64,000 nucleotides of DNA from Sphingomonas sp. dw_22 (GTDB lineage: Bacteria > Pseudomonadota > Alphaproteobacteria > Sphingomonadales > Sphingomonadaceae). How positions within the stretch are numbered: position 1 is the first letter of the stretch; each line of letters opens with the position of its first letter. The stretch lies in the NCBI RefSeq assembly GCF_018449795.1, contig NZ_JAAVVE010000008.1:1-64000 (forward strand). Reading direction: 5' to 3'. Positions 25,403 through 33,652 of this stretch are shown here, piece by piece. Both the position numbers and the translations under genes were made by a program. The notes under the pieces were generated by a model. The model was given only the letters and a program-made list of their open reading frames with translations. It did no database searches and had not been told where the DNA came from.

Positions 25403-25825
25403 CTATTTCTGGAAGGTCTTGACCCCGAACGCGCAGGTGCCGCCGCACTTCTCCATCGTCACGCGCGCGACATAGTTGCCCGACGCATCCACCCCGACGA
25501 TCGGGAAATCGTCGGTCTGGTCGTCCTTGTCGACCAGCTTGCCGCTGGCATCGTACAGATGGATGTCGAGATTCTCGCAATCGCCGTCGCAGACGCCGAT
25601 GATCTGATATTCGCTGGCGCCGTTCAGCGCGAGCTGGAAGACCTGCTCCTTGCCCTGCTCCAGCGAGCCGCGGCGCTCCCAGCCGGTGGCGGTATAGCCC
25701 TTGTTCGAATAGATCTCGCTGGCCTTGTCGAAGAGCTGGCCGATGATGTCGTCGGCCCCCGAAGCCGCGACCGGAACGGCGGCGGCGATCAGGGCGGCGA
25801 GGCCCATTCCGGCTTTGAGCAGCAT
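25403..25825 (-). CDS. Secreted protein of unknown function with two CxxxC pairs
   Basis: The 140-residue product has a signal peptide (MLLKAGMGLAALIAAAVPVAA) and a small domain with acidic repeats (LDIHLYDASGKLVDKDDQTD) and two cysteine pairs, CDGDC and CGGTC. The pattern, a beta strand followed by a DASG turn, resembles pre-peptidase C-terminal-type beta-sandwiches, but this is only a resemblance. The ATG at 25825 follows GGGGGA. No conserved neighbour suggests a role. Confidence 0.65.
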   Translation of the reverse strand: MLLKAGMGLAALIAAAVPVAASGADDIIGQLFDKASEIYSNKGYTATGWERRGSLEQGKEQVFQLALNGASEYQIIGVCDGDCENLDIHLYDASGKLVDKDDQTDDFPIVGVDASGNYVARVTMEKCGGTCAFGVKTFQK

Positions 25826-25876
25826 CGATATTCCCCCGTAATCCTGTATTAGCTGTCCCCGCCGCATGCCGCCAAG

Positions 25877-26179
25877 TCAAGCGCCCAGGCCGAGCTCATC
25901 CGCCAATTCGGCCATGTCGGCGCGTGCGGGCACCAGCAGCCAGTCGCGCGAGGCGGCTCCGTTGACCACCGTCACCGCGCCGCGCGGGCACACGCCCAGG
26001 CACTTCACCTCGACGATCCCCGCCCCGGCCTTGCGCCCCTTCTTCAGCCCCAGATATTTGCGCAGCGCCTTGGCCAGCGGCGTCCTGCCCTTCGGCCCGA
26101 AGCCGCCGTCGAGCTTCTTCGAGCACTTCGCGCACACCAGGATCGCATTGTCCCAGTTGGAACGGACATGGTGCTTCAA
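25877..26179 (-). CDS. (2Fe-2S) thioredoxin-like ferredoxin domain protein
   Basis: The 100-residue product has four cysteines, Cys16 and Cys19 (VCAKCSKK) and Cys60 and Cys64 (KCLGVCPRGA), matching the thioredoxin-fold 2Fe-2S family related to NuoE and Shethna ferredoxins. The apparent start is a TTG at 26179 whose TTGA overlaps the TGA of the J-domain gene. Its electron partner is unknown. Confidence 0.75.
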   Translation of the reverse strand: MKHHVRSNWDNAILVCAKCSKKLDGGFGPKGRTPLAKALRKYLGLKKGRKAGAGIVEVKCLGVCPRGAVTVVNGAASRDWLLVPARADMAELADELGLGA

Positions 26180-26712
26180 TCGGGCTTCCAGGTCCGGCGC
26201 TCCTCCGCTGCCTTGAGCACCTCATAGGCCGCCTGGATCGCCTGGAAGCGCTTCGCGGCGTCGGCATCGCCGGGCTTCACGTCCGGATGATTGGATTTCG
26301 CCATCCGCCGCCACGCCATCCGCACCGCTTCGAAATCGGCGTCGACCTCGAGATCGAGCACTTCCAGCGCGCGCATCTCGTCGCGCGAGCGGCTGCCGTC
26401 GCCCGGCCCCGCCCAGCCATTATACTTCGCCTCGGTATAGCCCGATGCGTCGCGCCGCTCCTCGGCTTCGCGCTTGGCGGCTTCCTCGGCGGTCAGCCCC
26501 TCGAAATAATTCCAGTTGCGATTGTACTCGCCCGCATGCGTCTCGCAGAAATACCAGCGCTCGGGGCTGTTGGGCGATTTGGGTGCGGGCCGGTCCCCCG
26601 GTTCCTCGCAGCCGTGCCGGTCGCACAGCCGCACCTTCACGGCCTCGCGCTCGGCGCCATAGCTGCGCCAGCGCGGGAAGCCCCAGTCCTGAGATCGTGT
26701 CTGACGTGCCAT
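26176..26712 (-). CDS. J-domain protein with N-terminal Cys/His cluster
   Basis: The 178-residue product has a C-terminal J domain with the HPD tripeptide at 142-144 (SNHPDVKPGD), the part that stimulates DnaK-type chaperones. Upstream of it a possible zinc site is formed by Cys30, His33, Cys35, Cys56 and His59. It is translationally coupled to the downstream Fe-S protein, which raises the possibility of a chaperone role in Fe-S maturation; that link is inference. Confidence 0.8.
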   Translation of the reverse strand: MARQTRSQDWGFPRWRSYGAEREAVKVRLCDRHGCEEPGDRPAPKSPNSPERWYFCETHAGEYNRNWNYFEGLTAEEAAKREAEERRDASGYTEAKYNGWAGPGDGSRSRDEMRALEVLDLEVDADFEAVRMAWRRMAKSNHPDVKPGDADAAKRFQAIQAAYEVLKAAEERRTWKPD

Positions 26713-26767
26713 CTTGTCCCGCAGATAGGAGGACGCGGCCCTATACGCCAGCGCGATGACGGAAATA

Positions 26768-27163
26768 TGCCAGAGGGTCTATAAGCCGGGTTCTGTCCAC
26801 CCCTCCCAAGAATCCCTGGGCGAGGCTGTGCGGCCATTCCTCTAGGCGGCGGATCGCTCCGCCGCTCAAGCAACCAACCCGGACGACGAGGCGGAACACC
26901 TCATATGCCGTCCCTATTCGGTCTTGCTCCCGGTGGGGTTTGCCATGCCGCTTCCGTTACCGGTCGCGCGGTGCGCTCTTGCCGCACCCTTTCACCCTTG
27001 CCCTTAGCCCGCCGTCCGAAAACTTGGGGCCAGTGGGCGGTCTGCTCTCTGTGGCACTTTCCCTGGGGTCGCCCCCGCCGGGCATTACCCGGCACCGTCG
27101 TTTCCGTGGAGCCCGGACTTTCCTCGCGTGCTTGCGCACCCGCGGCCGCCCAACCCTCTGGCA
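26768..27163 (-). ncRNA. rnpB: RNase P RNA, class A
   Basis: The minus strand carries the conserved core GAGGAAAGTCCGGGCTCC near the 5' end and ACAGAACCCGGCTTATAG near the 3' end, both hallmarks of bacterial RNase P RNA. Ends were set by helix P1: TGCCAGAGGGT (5') pairs perfectly with ACCCTCTGGCA (3'), giving about 396 nt. RNase P trims tRNA 5' leaders. Open frames crossing this region on either strand are not genes. Confidence 0.95.
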
Positions 27164-27201
27164 CGCGCCGCTCTAGCGCACCCCCGCCCGAGCGCAAGCG
27201 G

Positions 27202-27534
27202 TCAATCGCCCTCGGGCGCGTCCTTGTCCTCGGCTTTTTCGGTTTCATCGACGGCGGCGACCGCCGTACCCCAGGCCTGGACCTCGACCCGCCACAGCGA
27301 TTGCAGCGGCCCGGCGGCGATCGCGGCGCGGCGATAGTCGGATGCGACGCCCATCACCCCGTCCGCGCCGCTGACCTGCGCGACGCGATTGAGCGCGGCG
27401 ACGGCTTCCGCGGCGTTCGGCGCATTGACCGATGCGGTCTCCTGCCCATTGGCGTCGCCCCGCACCGTGCCGACCAGGCGCACGCGCACCGGGCCGATCG
27501 GCATCATCGAGGGTCGGATTCCATTGGCGCTCAC
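27202..27534 (-). CDS. YbjQ/DUF74-like protein (possible heavy-metal-binding domain)
   Basis: The 110-residue product ends its folded part with a segment like the YbjQ family: a helix ALNRVAQVSGADGVMGVAS, then VEVQAWGTAV, comparable to the family pattern of GANAV and YGTAV. The C-terminus is acidic (DETEKAEDKDAPEGD). The GTG at 27534 has GGAGG 8 bp upstream, better than the GTG at 27543. Assignment is tentative and the family function is unclear. Confidence 0.5.
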   Translation of the reverse strand: MSANGIRPSMMPIGPVRVRLVGTVRGDANGQETASVNAPNAAEAVAALNRVAQVSGADGVMGVASDYRRAAIAAGPLQSLWRVEVQAWGTAVAAVDETEKAEDKDAPEGD

Positions 27535-27625
27535 GGCAAACACCTCCGTCCCTCCTATACTCCTCCTTTACCTGCGAAAGGGTGAAGGAATATATTGAAC
27601 GGCGCGGAAACCGTCTTGGCTTCGA

Positions 27626-28327
27626 TCAGTCGTCGCCCTGCGGCTTGGGCAGCAGCAGCGCGAGCAGGATGCAGCGGCACTCGCCGTCGATCTCGCCGTC
27701 GATCAGTTCGGGCCGGAAGCGGCGCTGGAACGCGATCACCGCCGCCTCGCGATCCTCGACGTCATAGCCGAAGCGCTCCAGCGCCAGCATGAAGCCCGCA
27801 TCGGGCCAGCCGGGATCGACCAGGTTGCGCGTCGGCCGCGGCAGCGCGAGCCTGAGCCGCGCCAGGGCATGCCAGTTGAACAGCTCGCCCGGATCCTGCT
27901 TGCGCGCCGGCGCCACGTCCGAATGGCCGACCACATTGCCGCGGGTGATGCCGTGCCGCGCCTTGATGTCGGCGACGAGCGGGATCAGCGCGCCCATCTG
28001 CGCGGCCGGAAAGGGGCGATAGCCGAATTCATGCCCCGGATTGACGATCTCGATCCCGATCGAGGCGCTGTTGACGTCCTTGATCCCGCGCCAGTGCGAG
28101 CGGCCCGCATGCCAGGCGCGCTTGTCCTCGTCCACTAGCCGCAGGATGCTGCCGTCCTCGTCCACCACATAATGGGCGGAGACCTTGGCCTCCGGATCGC
28201 GCAGCCGCGCGACTGCGGCCCCGGCGCTTTCCATGCCCGTATAATGGAGCACGATCATCGTGATCGGCAGCGCGCGCGCGTCGAAATTCGGCGAGGGCGC
28301 GGACATGATGGCAAGACCGTCGGACAT
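27626..28327 (-). CDS. N-acetylmuramoyl-L-alanine amidase (Amidase_2 type)
   Basis: The 233-residue product has the T7-lysozyme/AmpD fold with zinc ligands in MIVLHYTG and VVGHSDVAPARKQDPG, and a C-terminal peptidoglycan-binding-like segment (LERFGYDVEDREAAVIAFQRRF). Such enzymes cut between N-acetylmuramic acid and the stem peptide. No signal peptide is evident, so a cytoplasmic AmpD-like recycling role is likely. It is downstream of cheR on the same strand but probably not functionally linked. Confidence 0.88.
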   Translation of the reverse strand: MSDGLAIMSAPSPNFDARALPITMIVLHYTGMESAGAAVARLRDPEAKVSAHYVVDEDGSILRLVDEDKRAWHAGRSHWRGIKDVNSASIGIEIVNPGHEFGYRPFPAAQMGALIPLVADIKARHGITRGNVVGHSDVAPARKQDPGELFNWHALARLRLALPRPTRNLVDPGWPDAGFMLALERFGYDVEDREAAVIAFQRRFRPELIDGEIDGECRCILLALLLPKPQGDD

Positions 28328-28368
28328 CGCCGCTAGTTAGGGCGCGCCGGGTGCCGCCCGCAAGCGGT

Positions 28369-29238
28369 TCAGCCCGCCGCGGCGCGCGACGCGGACGGGC
28401 AGCTCTCCACCGCCTTGTAGAAGCCGCGATATTCGTCGCTCGGCACGAAATGCTCGGTCTGCCCGATCACCGTCTCGCCCGCGCCCAGCACCAGCATGCC
28501 GCCCGGCCGGATCGCCGTGGCAAGCCGGTCGAACACCTGGCGCCGCAGCGCCACCGAGAAATAGAGCATCACGTTGCGGCACAGGATGATGTCGAACCGG
28601 CCCGAAGGCGCCGGATCGCCGGTCAGGTTGTGCTGGCGGAACTGCACCTTGCGCACCAGCTCCGGCTTCGCCACCCAGTCGCCGCCCACGGTGTCGAACC
28701 AGTTGACCATGCGCCGCACCGGCAACCCGCGCTGGATCTCGAACTGCGAGAAGCGGCCGCTGCGCGCGCGCGTCAGCGCCGCCGGCGAAACGTCGGTCGC
28801 GACGATCTCAGGCAATTGGCCGCCCAATGCCTCGATCTGCTCGGAAAAGAGCATCGCGAGCGAAAAGGGCTCCTGCCCGGTCGAGCATCCGGCGCACCAG
28901 ACCCGCAGGCGCCGCCCATGTCCCTCGGCATGCATCGCGCGCGCCGCGTCGGCGATCGTATCGAGCACCGCGGCGTCGCGGAAGAAGCTGGTCTCCTGGT
29001 TGAGCAGCGCATCGACCACCTTGTCCGCGAGCTCCCCCGTCCGCGCGGCGATCAGTTGCGCCACCAGTTCGTCCAGCGTGGTCAGGCCGCGCTCGCGCAG
29101 CACGGGCTTCAGCGCCGTCTCGATCCGCCAGGAGCGATTGGCCGCGATCTGCTGCCCGGTGCGCTGTTCCAGCAGCGCGGTAATCATCATCATCGTGCTC
29201 GGCGTGCCGGGCGCCGTCTGTGCGGAGAGGTGGATCAT
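28369..29238 (-). CDS. cheR: Chemotaxis glutamate methyltransferase CheR
   Basis: CheR methylates glutamates of chemoreceptors with SAM. The 289-residue product has the N-terminal helical CheR domain (to about 80) and the SAM domain with LRVWCAGCSTGQEPFS, ATDVSPAAL and CRNVMLYF. The ATG at 29238 overlaps the cheB stop (ATGA). It ends the cheA-cheW-cheY-cheB-cheR cluster. Confidence 0.93.
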   Translation of the reverse strand: MIHLSAQTAPGTPSTMMMITALLEQRTGQQIAANRSWRIETALKPVLRERGLTTLDELVAQLIAARTGELADKVVDALLNQETSFFRDAAVLDTIADAARAMHAEGHGRRLRVWCAGCSTGQEPFSLAMLFSEQIEALGGQLPEIVATDVSPAALTRARSGRFSQFEIQRGLPVRRMVNWFDTVGGDWVAKPELVRKVQFRQHNLTGDPAPSGRFDIILCRNVMLYFSVALRRQVFDRLATAIRPGGMLVLGAGETVIGQTEHFVPSDEYRGFYKAVESCPSASRAAAG

Positions 29239-30311
29239 TCCCCCGCCCCTTCGCGCGCGATCAGCCGGCCGATCTCGTCGGGCGGCAGCACCGCGCTGGC
29301 CCGGCCCGCATTCGCGATGGCGCCGGGCATGCCCCACACCACCGAAGTCTCGCGGTTCTGCACCAGCACGCGCGCGCCCGCATCGGCCAGCCGCTTGGCG
29401 CCCTCGCACCCGTCGCGCCCCATGCCGCTCAGCACCACGCCCACCGCACGATTGCCGAACACGTCGGCCACGGTCTCGAACATCGGATCGACCGAGGGCA
29501 TGCAGCCGCTCAGCGATTTCTCGTCGGTCAGGCGGATCGATGCGCCGTCGGACATCCTGACCACGCGCATATGCGCGTCGCCCGGCGCGACGACGATCCG
29601 GCCCGGCCGGATCCGCATGTGATTGACCGCGACCTCGCACGGGCGCCCGCCGAGCACCGCGAGCTGCGCCGCGAAATAGCTCATGAACGACACCGGCAGA
29701 TGCTGCGTCACCAGGATCGGCACCTGGAAGCTCGCCGGGATCGCGCGGAGCAACTGGCTGAGCGCATGGATGCCGCCGGTGGAGGCGCCGATCGCGACCA
29801 GCTCGAAATCGTCGGATGCCGTCGCCGCCGGGATGGCACGCGTCACATGCGGCACGGAATCGTGCGGCGCGTCGAACAGCTTGGCCAGCCGTTCCTCCAG
29901 CACTTCGGCGAAGCGCCCGCCGAACGCGCCGATGCCGGGCTTCACCAGCGTATCCGCCGCGCCCAGCGCCAGCGCCTGCACGGTCACCGCCGCGCCTTCG
30001 TCGGCGCTCGAGGAAACGACCAGCACCTTGGCGCCCCTGCCCGCCGCGAGCATATCGGGCAGCGCGGTCAGGCCGTCGATCCCGGGCATCTGGATGTCGA
30101 GCAGGATGATGTCGACGCTGTGCGCCCTGAGATAGTCGAGCGCCGCGCGCACGTCGCCCAGCGCGGCGGCGACGCGGAAGCGCCGCGTCCCTTCCACCAT
30201 CCGCCCCAGCACCGAACGCGCGACGACCGAATCGTCGACGATCAGCACCTGCGCCGGGCCGGCGGCCACGCCGCCAAAGGCCGCGTCCGCTATAGGATGG
30301 GGGTTGGACAC
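29235..30311 (-). CDS. cheB: Chemotaxis glutamate methylesterase CheB
   Basis: CheB removes receptor methyl groups when its receiver domain is phosphorylated by CheA. The 358-residue product has a receiver domain with Asp72 (ILLDIQMPG) and a methylesterase domain with the triad Ser177 (GASTGG), His204 (VTQHLP) and Asp300 (GMGRDG). It starts with GTG at 30311. Confidence 0.95.
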   Translation of the reverse strand: MSNPHPIADAAFGGVAAGPAQVLIVDDSVVARSVLGRMVEGTRRFRVAAALGDVRAALDYLRAHSVDIILLDIQMPGIDGLTALPDMLAAGRGAKVLVVSSSADEGAAVTVQALALGAADTLVKPGIGAFGGRFAEVLEERLAKLFDAPHDSVPHVTRAIPAATASDDFELVAIGASTGGIHALSQLLRAIPASFQVPILVTQHLPVSFMSYFAAQLAVLGGRPCEVAVNHMRIRPGRIVVAPGDAHMRVVRMSDGASIRLTDEKSLSGCMPSVDPMFETVADVFGNRAVGVVLSGMGRDGCEGAKRLADAGARVLVQNRETSVVWGMPGAIANAGRASAVLPPDEIGRLIAREGAGE

Positions 30312-30338
30312 CCGGCTATTCTCCTGGGCGTGGCCCGT

Positions 30339-30704
30339 TCAGGCGACGCCGACGATCTGCAGCTTGCTTTCCAGGGTCTCGCGATCGAACGGCTTCATCA
30401 CATATTCGTCGGCGCCGGCTTCGATCGCGGCGCGGATATAGGCCATGCCGTTCTCGGTGGTGCAGAACACCACCTTGGGACGGTTCGGCAGACCCGAATC
30501 CTTCAGCGCGCGCAGGAAGTCCATGCCGCTCATCACGGGCATGTTCCAGTCGAGCAGGATCACGTCCGGCGGGGTCGACAGGCAGGAATCGAGCGCCTCG
30601 CGGCCGTCACCGGCCTCGCGCACTTCGAAATCGAGCGTCTCGAGAATATGCCGGGCGACCTTCCGGATCACCTTCGAGTCGTCGACGACGAGACAAGTCT
30701 TCAT
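30339..30704 (-). CDS. cheY: Single-domain response regulator, CheY-like
   Basis: The 121-residue receiver domain has the acidic pair in VVDDSK, the phosphoacceptor Asp52 (LLDWNMPVMSG), Thr82-83 region and Lys104 (YVMKPFDRE). Lying between cheW and cheB, it is the likely phosphorylation output of CheA toward the flagellar motor. The ATG at 30704 follows AGGGCAAA; a longer frame would add ten unrelated residues. Confidence 0.93.
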   Translation of the reverse strand: MKTCLVVDDSKVIRKVARHILETLDFEVREAGDGREALDSCLSTPPDVILLDWNMPVMSGMDFLRALKDSGLPNRPKVVFCTTENGMAYIRAAIEAGADEYVMKPFDRETLESKLQIVGVA

Positions 30705-30785
30705 TTTGCCCTGTTCCCCGTTGGCAGGTGTCATTGGACAGCCCTTTTACCCCGAAGGCGTAATCTTCGCGTTAATCCGATAATC

Positions 30786-31211
30786 TCATTGTAGAGCGGT
30801 CGAGCCCGGAACGAGCGATGCCAGGTCGATTGCGAGGATCGGCTCGCCGTCGCGCTCGATGATCCCGCGCCCCGCGCTGCGCCACGCCGCGTCGAGCGAG
30901 ATGCCGCCCGCCAGCGGCAACAGGTCGAACGGCGCCACATCGTCCAGCGAATCGACCAGCAGCGCATAATGATGCCCCTCGACGCGGGTAATCACCGCGC
31001 GCTTCGCCTGGCCGCCAGCATCGAGCCCCAGCGCCGATTGCGTATCGACCACCGTCACCACCCGGCTCCGCAGCGCCGCCAGCCCGCGGACATGCCCGGA
31101 TGCGCGCGGCACCGCAGTCACCTCGCCGATATCGACCACCGACTCCACCTGGTCCGAATCGATCGCCACCGCACGACCCGCGATCTGCGCGATCAGATAG
31201 AGATGCGCCAT
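30786..31211 (-). CDS. cheW: Chemotaxis adaptor CheW
   Basis: CheW bridges receptors and CheA in the signalling array. The 141-residue product is a single CheW domain (IAGRAVAIDSDQVESVVDIG, VRGLAALRSRVVTVVD, YALLVDSLDDV). Its ATG overlaps the cheA stop codon by one base (TAATG), so the two are translationally coupled. Confidence 0.92.
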   Translation of the reverse strand: MAHLYLIAQIAGRAVAIDSDQVESVVDIGEVTAVPRASGHVRGLAALRSRVVTVVDTQSALGLDAGGQAKRAVITRVEGHHYALLVDSLDDVAPFDLLPLAGGISLDAAWRSAGRGIIERDGEPILAIDLASLVPGSTALQ

Positions 31212-33544
31212 TATTGCCCAGCCTTTCCGGCCACACGGGCCTCGAGCGCGGAGAGAAGCCCCGCGCGATCATAACGATAGACGCTGTCGTCGCCCTGTTT
31301 CGCGGCACGGCGGCGGCGCAGGCGCACGATCGGCGCACCCGCCTCGCTCGGCATCGGCGCATCCTCGGAGGAGAGCACCACCGCCGGAGTCTCCCCGGCG
31401 GCAAGCTGCGCGGTGACGCGATAGCCCGCGGATTCGAGCAGCGGCCGCACGAACGACGCCATCCACCCGTCCTGGTCGCCCGCGATCAGGCAGAGCGGCG
31501 CATCGTCCTCGACCTCGCGATCGGCATGCTCGTCGAACACCCAGAGCACGTCGAGCAGTTCGACCTGCTCGCCGTCGATCAGCATCACCCCGGCCACCGG
31601 CCCCGCCTCGCGCGCCGGGGCGATCTCGCGCGGCAGGATGATGATGTCGAGCGCCTCGTCGATCGCGTAGCTCACTTCGGTCGCATCGTCCTTCAGGCGC
31701 AGCACGTTGAGCTTGCGCCGCCCCTCGATCTCGCCCTGCGCGGCCAGCGGCAGGATGCGTCCGTCGATCGCCAGCCGGAAGCGTCCGGCGGCGAAGCGCA
31801 CCTGCTCCGCCAGCACCTGCTCGACCCGGTCGACCGCCGCGAGCGGCACCGCGCGGCGCATCCCGTCCAGGTCGCAGAACAGCAGCGCCGGCACGCCCGG
31901 CGCCTCGGCGGCTTCCTCGGCCTCGTCGAAGGCGTGATCCGCGTCGCGATTGAAGTTGAGCCCCGCCACGCTCGCCATGCCCGCGCAATCGAGCAGCAGC
32001 ATCGGCAGGCCGGAATCCGGCAGCGTCTGGCCGGCATAGAGCCCGGTGGTCATCACTGCGGGAGACGCCGGCTTGATGACCAGTTCCTCATTGTCGAGCA
32101 CGGTATCGACGGCGAGCGCATAGCTGCCCTCGCTCACGCTGACGATCGCGAGCATCTGGCTGCCGCCATGCTGCTCGGAACGCGGGCCACGCTCCAGCCC
32201 CAGCAGGTTCGCCAGGTCGAGCAGCGGCATCCGCCGCTCGCGCACCGTCGCCACCTGGGTTCCGCCCAACACGTCGATGCGGATCGCCTCGCCGCGCTCG
32301 GTGACGATCTCCTCGATCGACTGGCGCGGGATCGCGAAGCGCTGGTTGCCCGAACCCACGACGATCGCCGAGATGATCGACAGCGTCAGCGGCACATGGA
32401 TCGCGATGCGCAGCCCCTTGCCGGGCACATTGTCGAGCTCGACGCGGCCGCCGATCTGCTCGATCGAGGCGCGGACCACGTCCATGCCCACGCCGCGGCC
32501 AGAAACCTCGGAGACCTCGTCCTTGCTCGAAAGCCCCGGCTGGAAGATCAGATCGAGCTTGGCCCGCTCCGAAAGCGCCATCAGCTCGCGCTCGCTGCGC
32601 CCGCCGGTCGCGGCCAGCTTCTTTATCAGCCGCTCGGTATCGATGCCGCGCCCATCATCGGCGATCTCGACGATGATCTGGTTGCCCGATTGGCGCGCGG
32701 CGACGCTCAGCCGGCCATTCTCGCGCTTGCCCACCGCGCGGCGCATCGCCGGCGCCTCGATGCCGTGATCGATCGCGTTGCGGACGATATGAACCAGCGG
32801 ATCGCGCATCACCTCGATCATCTCGCGATCGAGCTCGACGTCCGATCCCTCGATATGCAGCGTCACGGACTTGCCCAGCCCCGCCGCGGTATCGCGCACC
32901 ATGCGCGGCAGCGCGGAGAACAGCGCGTCGATCTTCTGCATCCGCGTCCGCGTGACGGTATCGCGCATCTCGCCGACGGTCAGCGACAGCCGCTCCAGCG
33001 CCGCCTCGATCGCGGGATCGATATCGCCATGGCGCAGCCGCCGCGCCAACTCGTTGCGGGCCAGCACCATCTCCGACATGCCCGACATCATCCGATCGAG
33101 CAGCTCGACGTTCAGGCGAACGCTGCGCGACGGCGCGCGCTGCACATTCGCCGACGACAGCATCGCGACGTGATCCGATCCCTGGGCCAGCGCCGCGATC
33201 AGCAGTTCCTCGCCGCTGTCGGGCACGCTGTTGCCCGCGTCGATCGCCTCGACCAGCTCGCCGATCCGGTCGACCACGCCCAGCACCGCGTTCACCAGCC
33301 CGCGATCCGGCTCGCGCTCGCCCGAGCGCACCTGCGCCAGCACGCCCTCGGCGGCATGGGCCAGCCGCTCCAGGCGCGGCAGGTCGAGAAAGCCGCAGCT
33401 TCCCTTCACCGTGTGCACGAATCGGAAGATCGCATCCAGGCGCGCGCCGTCGCCGGGATGCGCTTCCCAGGCGACGATCTCGCCTGAAAGCGCCTCGAGC
33501 GTCTCGCGCGTCTCGGCGATGAATTCCTGTAACAGGTCGTCCAT
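31211..33544 (-). CDS. cheA: Chemotaxis histidine kinase CheA, P2-less, with C-terminal pseudo-receiver
   Basis: CheA autophosphorylates in response to receptors and donates phosphate to CheY and CheB. The 777-residue product has an HPt domain with His44 (FVHTVKGSCGF), a dimerisation region, an ATPase domain (VRNAIDHGIEAP, DDGRGID, GRGVGMDVV), a CheW-like domain, a second CheW-like region and a C-terminal segment shaped like a receiver domain but without the phosphoacceptor Asp. No CheY-binding P2 domain is visible between HPt and dimerisation regions. The ATG at 33544 starts MDDLLQEFIAETRE; an upstream TTG is unlikely. Confidence 0.93.
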   Translation of the reverse strand: MDDLLQEFIAETRETLEALSGEIVAWEAHPGDGARLDAIFRFVHTVKGSCGFLDLPRLERLAHAAEGVLAQVRSGEREPDRGLVNAVLGVVDRIGELVEAIDAGNSVPDSGEELLIAALAQGSDHVAMLSSANVQRAPSRSVRLNVELLDRMMSGMSEMVLARNELARRLRHGDIDPAIEAALERLSLTVGEMRDTVTRTRMQKIDALFSALPRMVRDTAAGLGKSVTLHIEGSDVELDREMIEVMRDPLVHIVRNAIDHGIEAPAMRRAVGKRENGRLSVAARQSGNQIIVEIADDGRGIDTERLIKKLAATGGRSERELMALSERAKLDLIFQPGLSSKDEVSEVSGRGVGMDVVRASIEQIGGRVELDNVPGKGLRIAIHVPLTLSIISAIVVGSGNQRFAIPRQSIEEIVTERGEAIRIDVLGGTQVATVRERRMPLLDLANLLGLERGPRSEQHGGSQMLAIVSVSEGSYALAVDTVLDNEELVIKPASPAVMTTGLYAGQTLPDSGLPMLLLDCAGMASVAGLNFNRDADHAFDEAEEAAEAPGVPALLFCDLDGMRRAVPLAAVDRVEQVLAEQVRFAAGRFRLAIDGRILPLAAQGEIEGRRKLNVLRLKDDATEVSYAIDEALDIIILPREIAPAREAGPVAGVMLIDGEQVELLDVLWVFDEHADREVEDDAPLCLIAGDQDGWMASFVRPLLESAGYRVTAQLAAGETPAVVLSSEDAPMPSEAGAPIVRLRRRRAAKQGDDSVYRYDRAGLLSALEARVAGKAGQ

Positions 33545-33590
33545 GAGGCCCCGGAGCAAATTTGCAGGGACCACAATGGGGGTTAGAGGG

Positions 33591-33605
33591 TTAATTCGCG
33601 GTTAG
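33591..33605 (-). promoter_or_regulatory. Candidate CtrA box upstream of cheA
   Basis: On the minus strand CTAA-N7-TTAACC lies about 50 bp upstream of the cheA ATG; the CtrA consensus is TTAA-N7-TTAA. A further TAACC half-site follows nearby. One mismatch and the short motif make this only a candidate, but the neighbouring chpT gene belongs to the CtrA pathway. Confidence 0.35.
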
Positions 33606-33652
33606 CCCGCAGCCCGAAACGCCTCATCCTTGATAGGAGGGGTTTGGAGCCC

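Noticed and set aside
26905..27585. Open frames across rnpB
   Set aside because: The region carries the conserved RNase P RNA core and P1 helix on the minus strand; the frames have no protein similarity.
31100..33487. 795-codon plus-strand open frame opposite cheA
   Set aside because: His/Arg-rich shadow; cheA motifs are complete on the minus strand.
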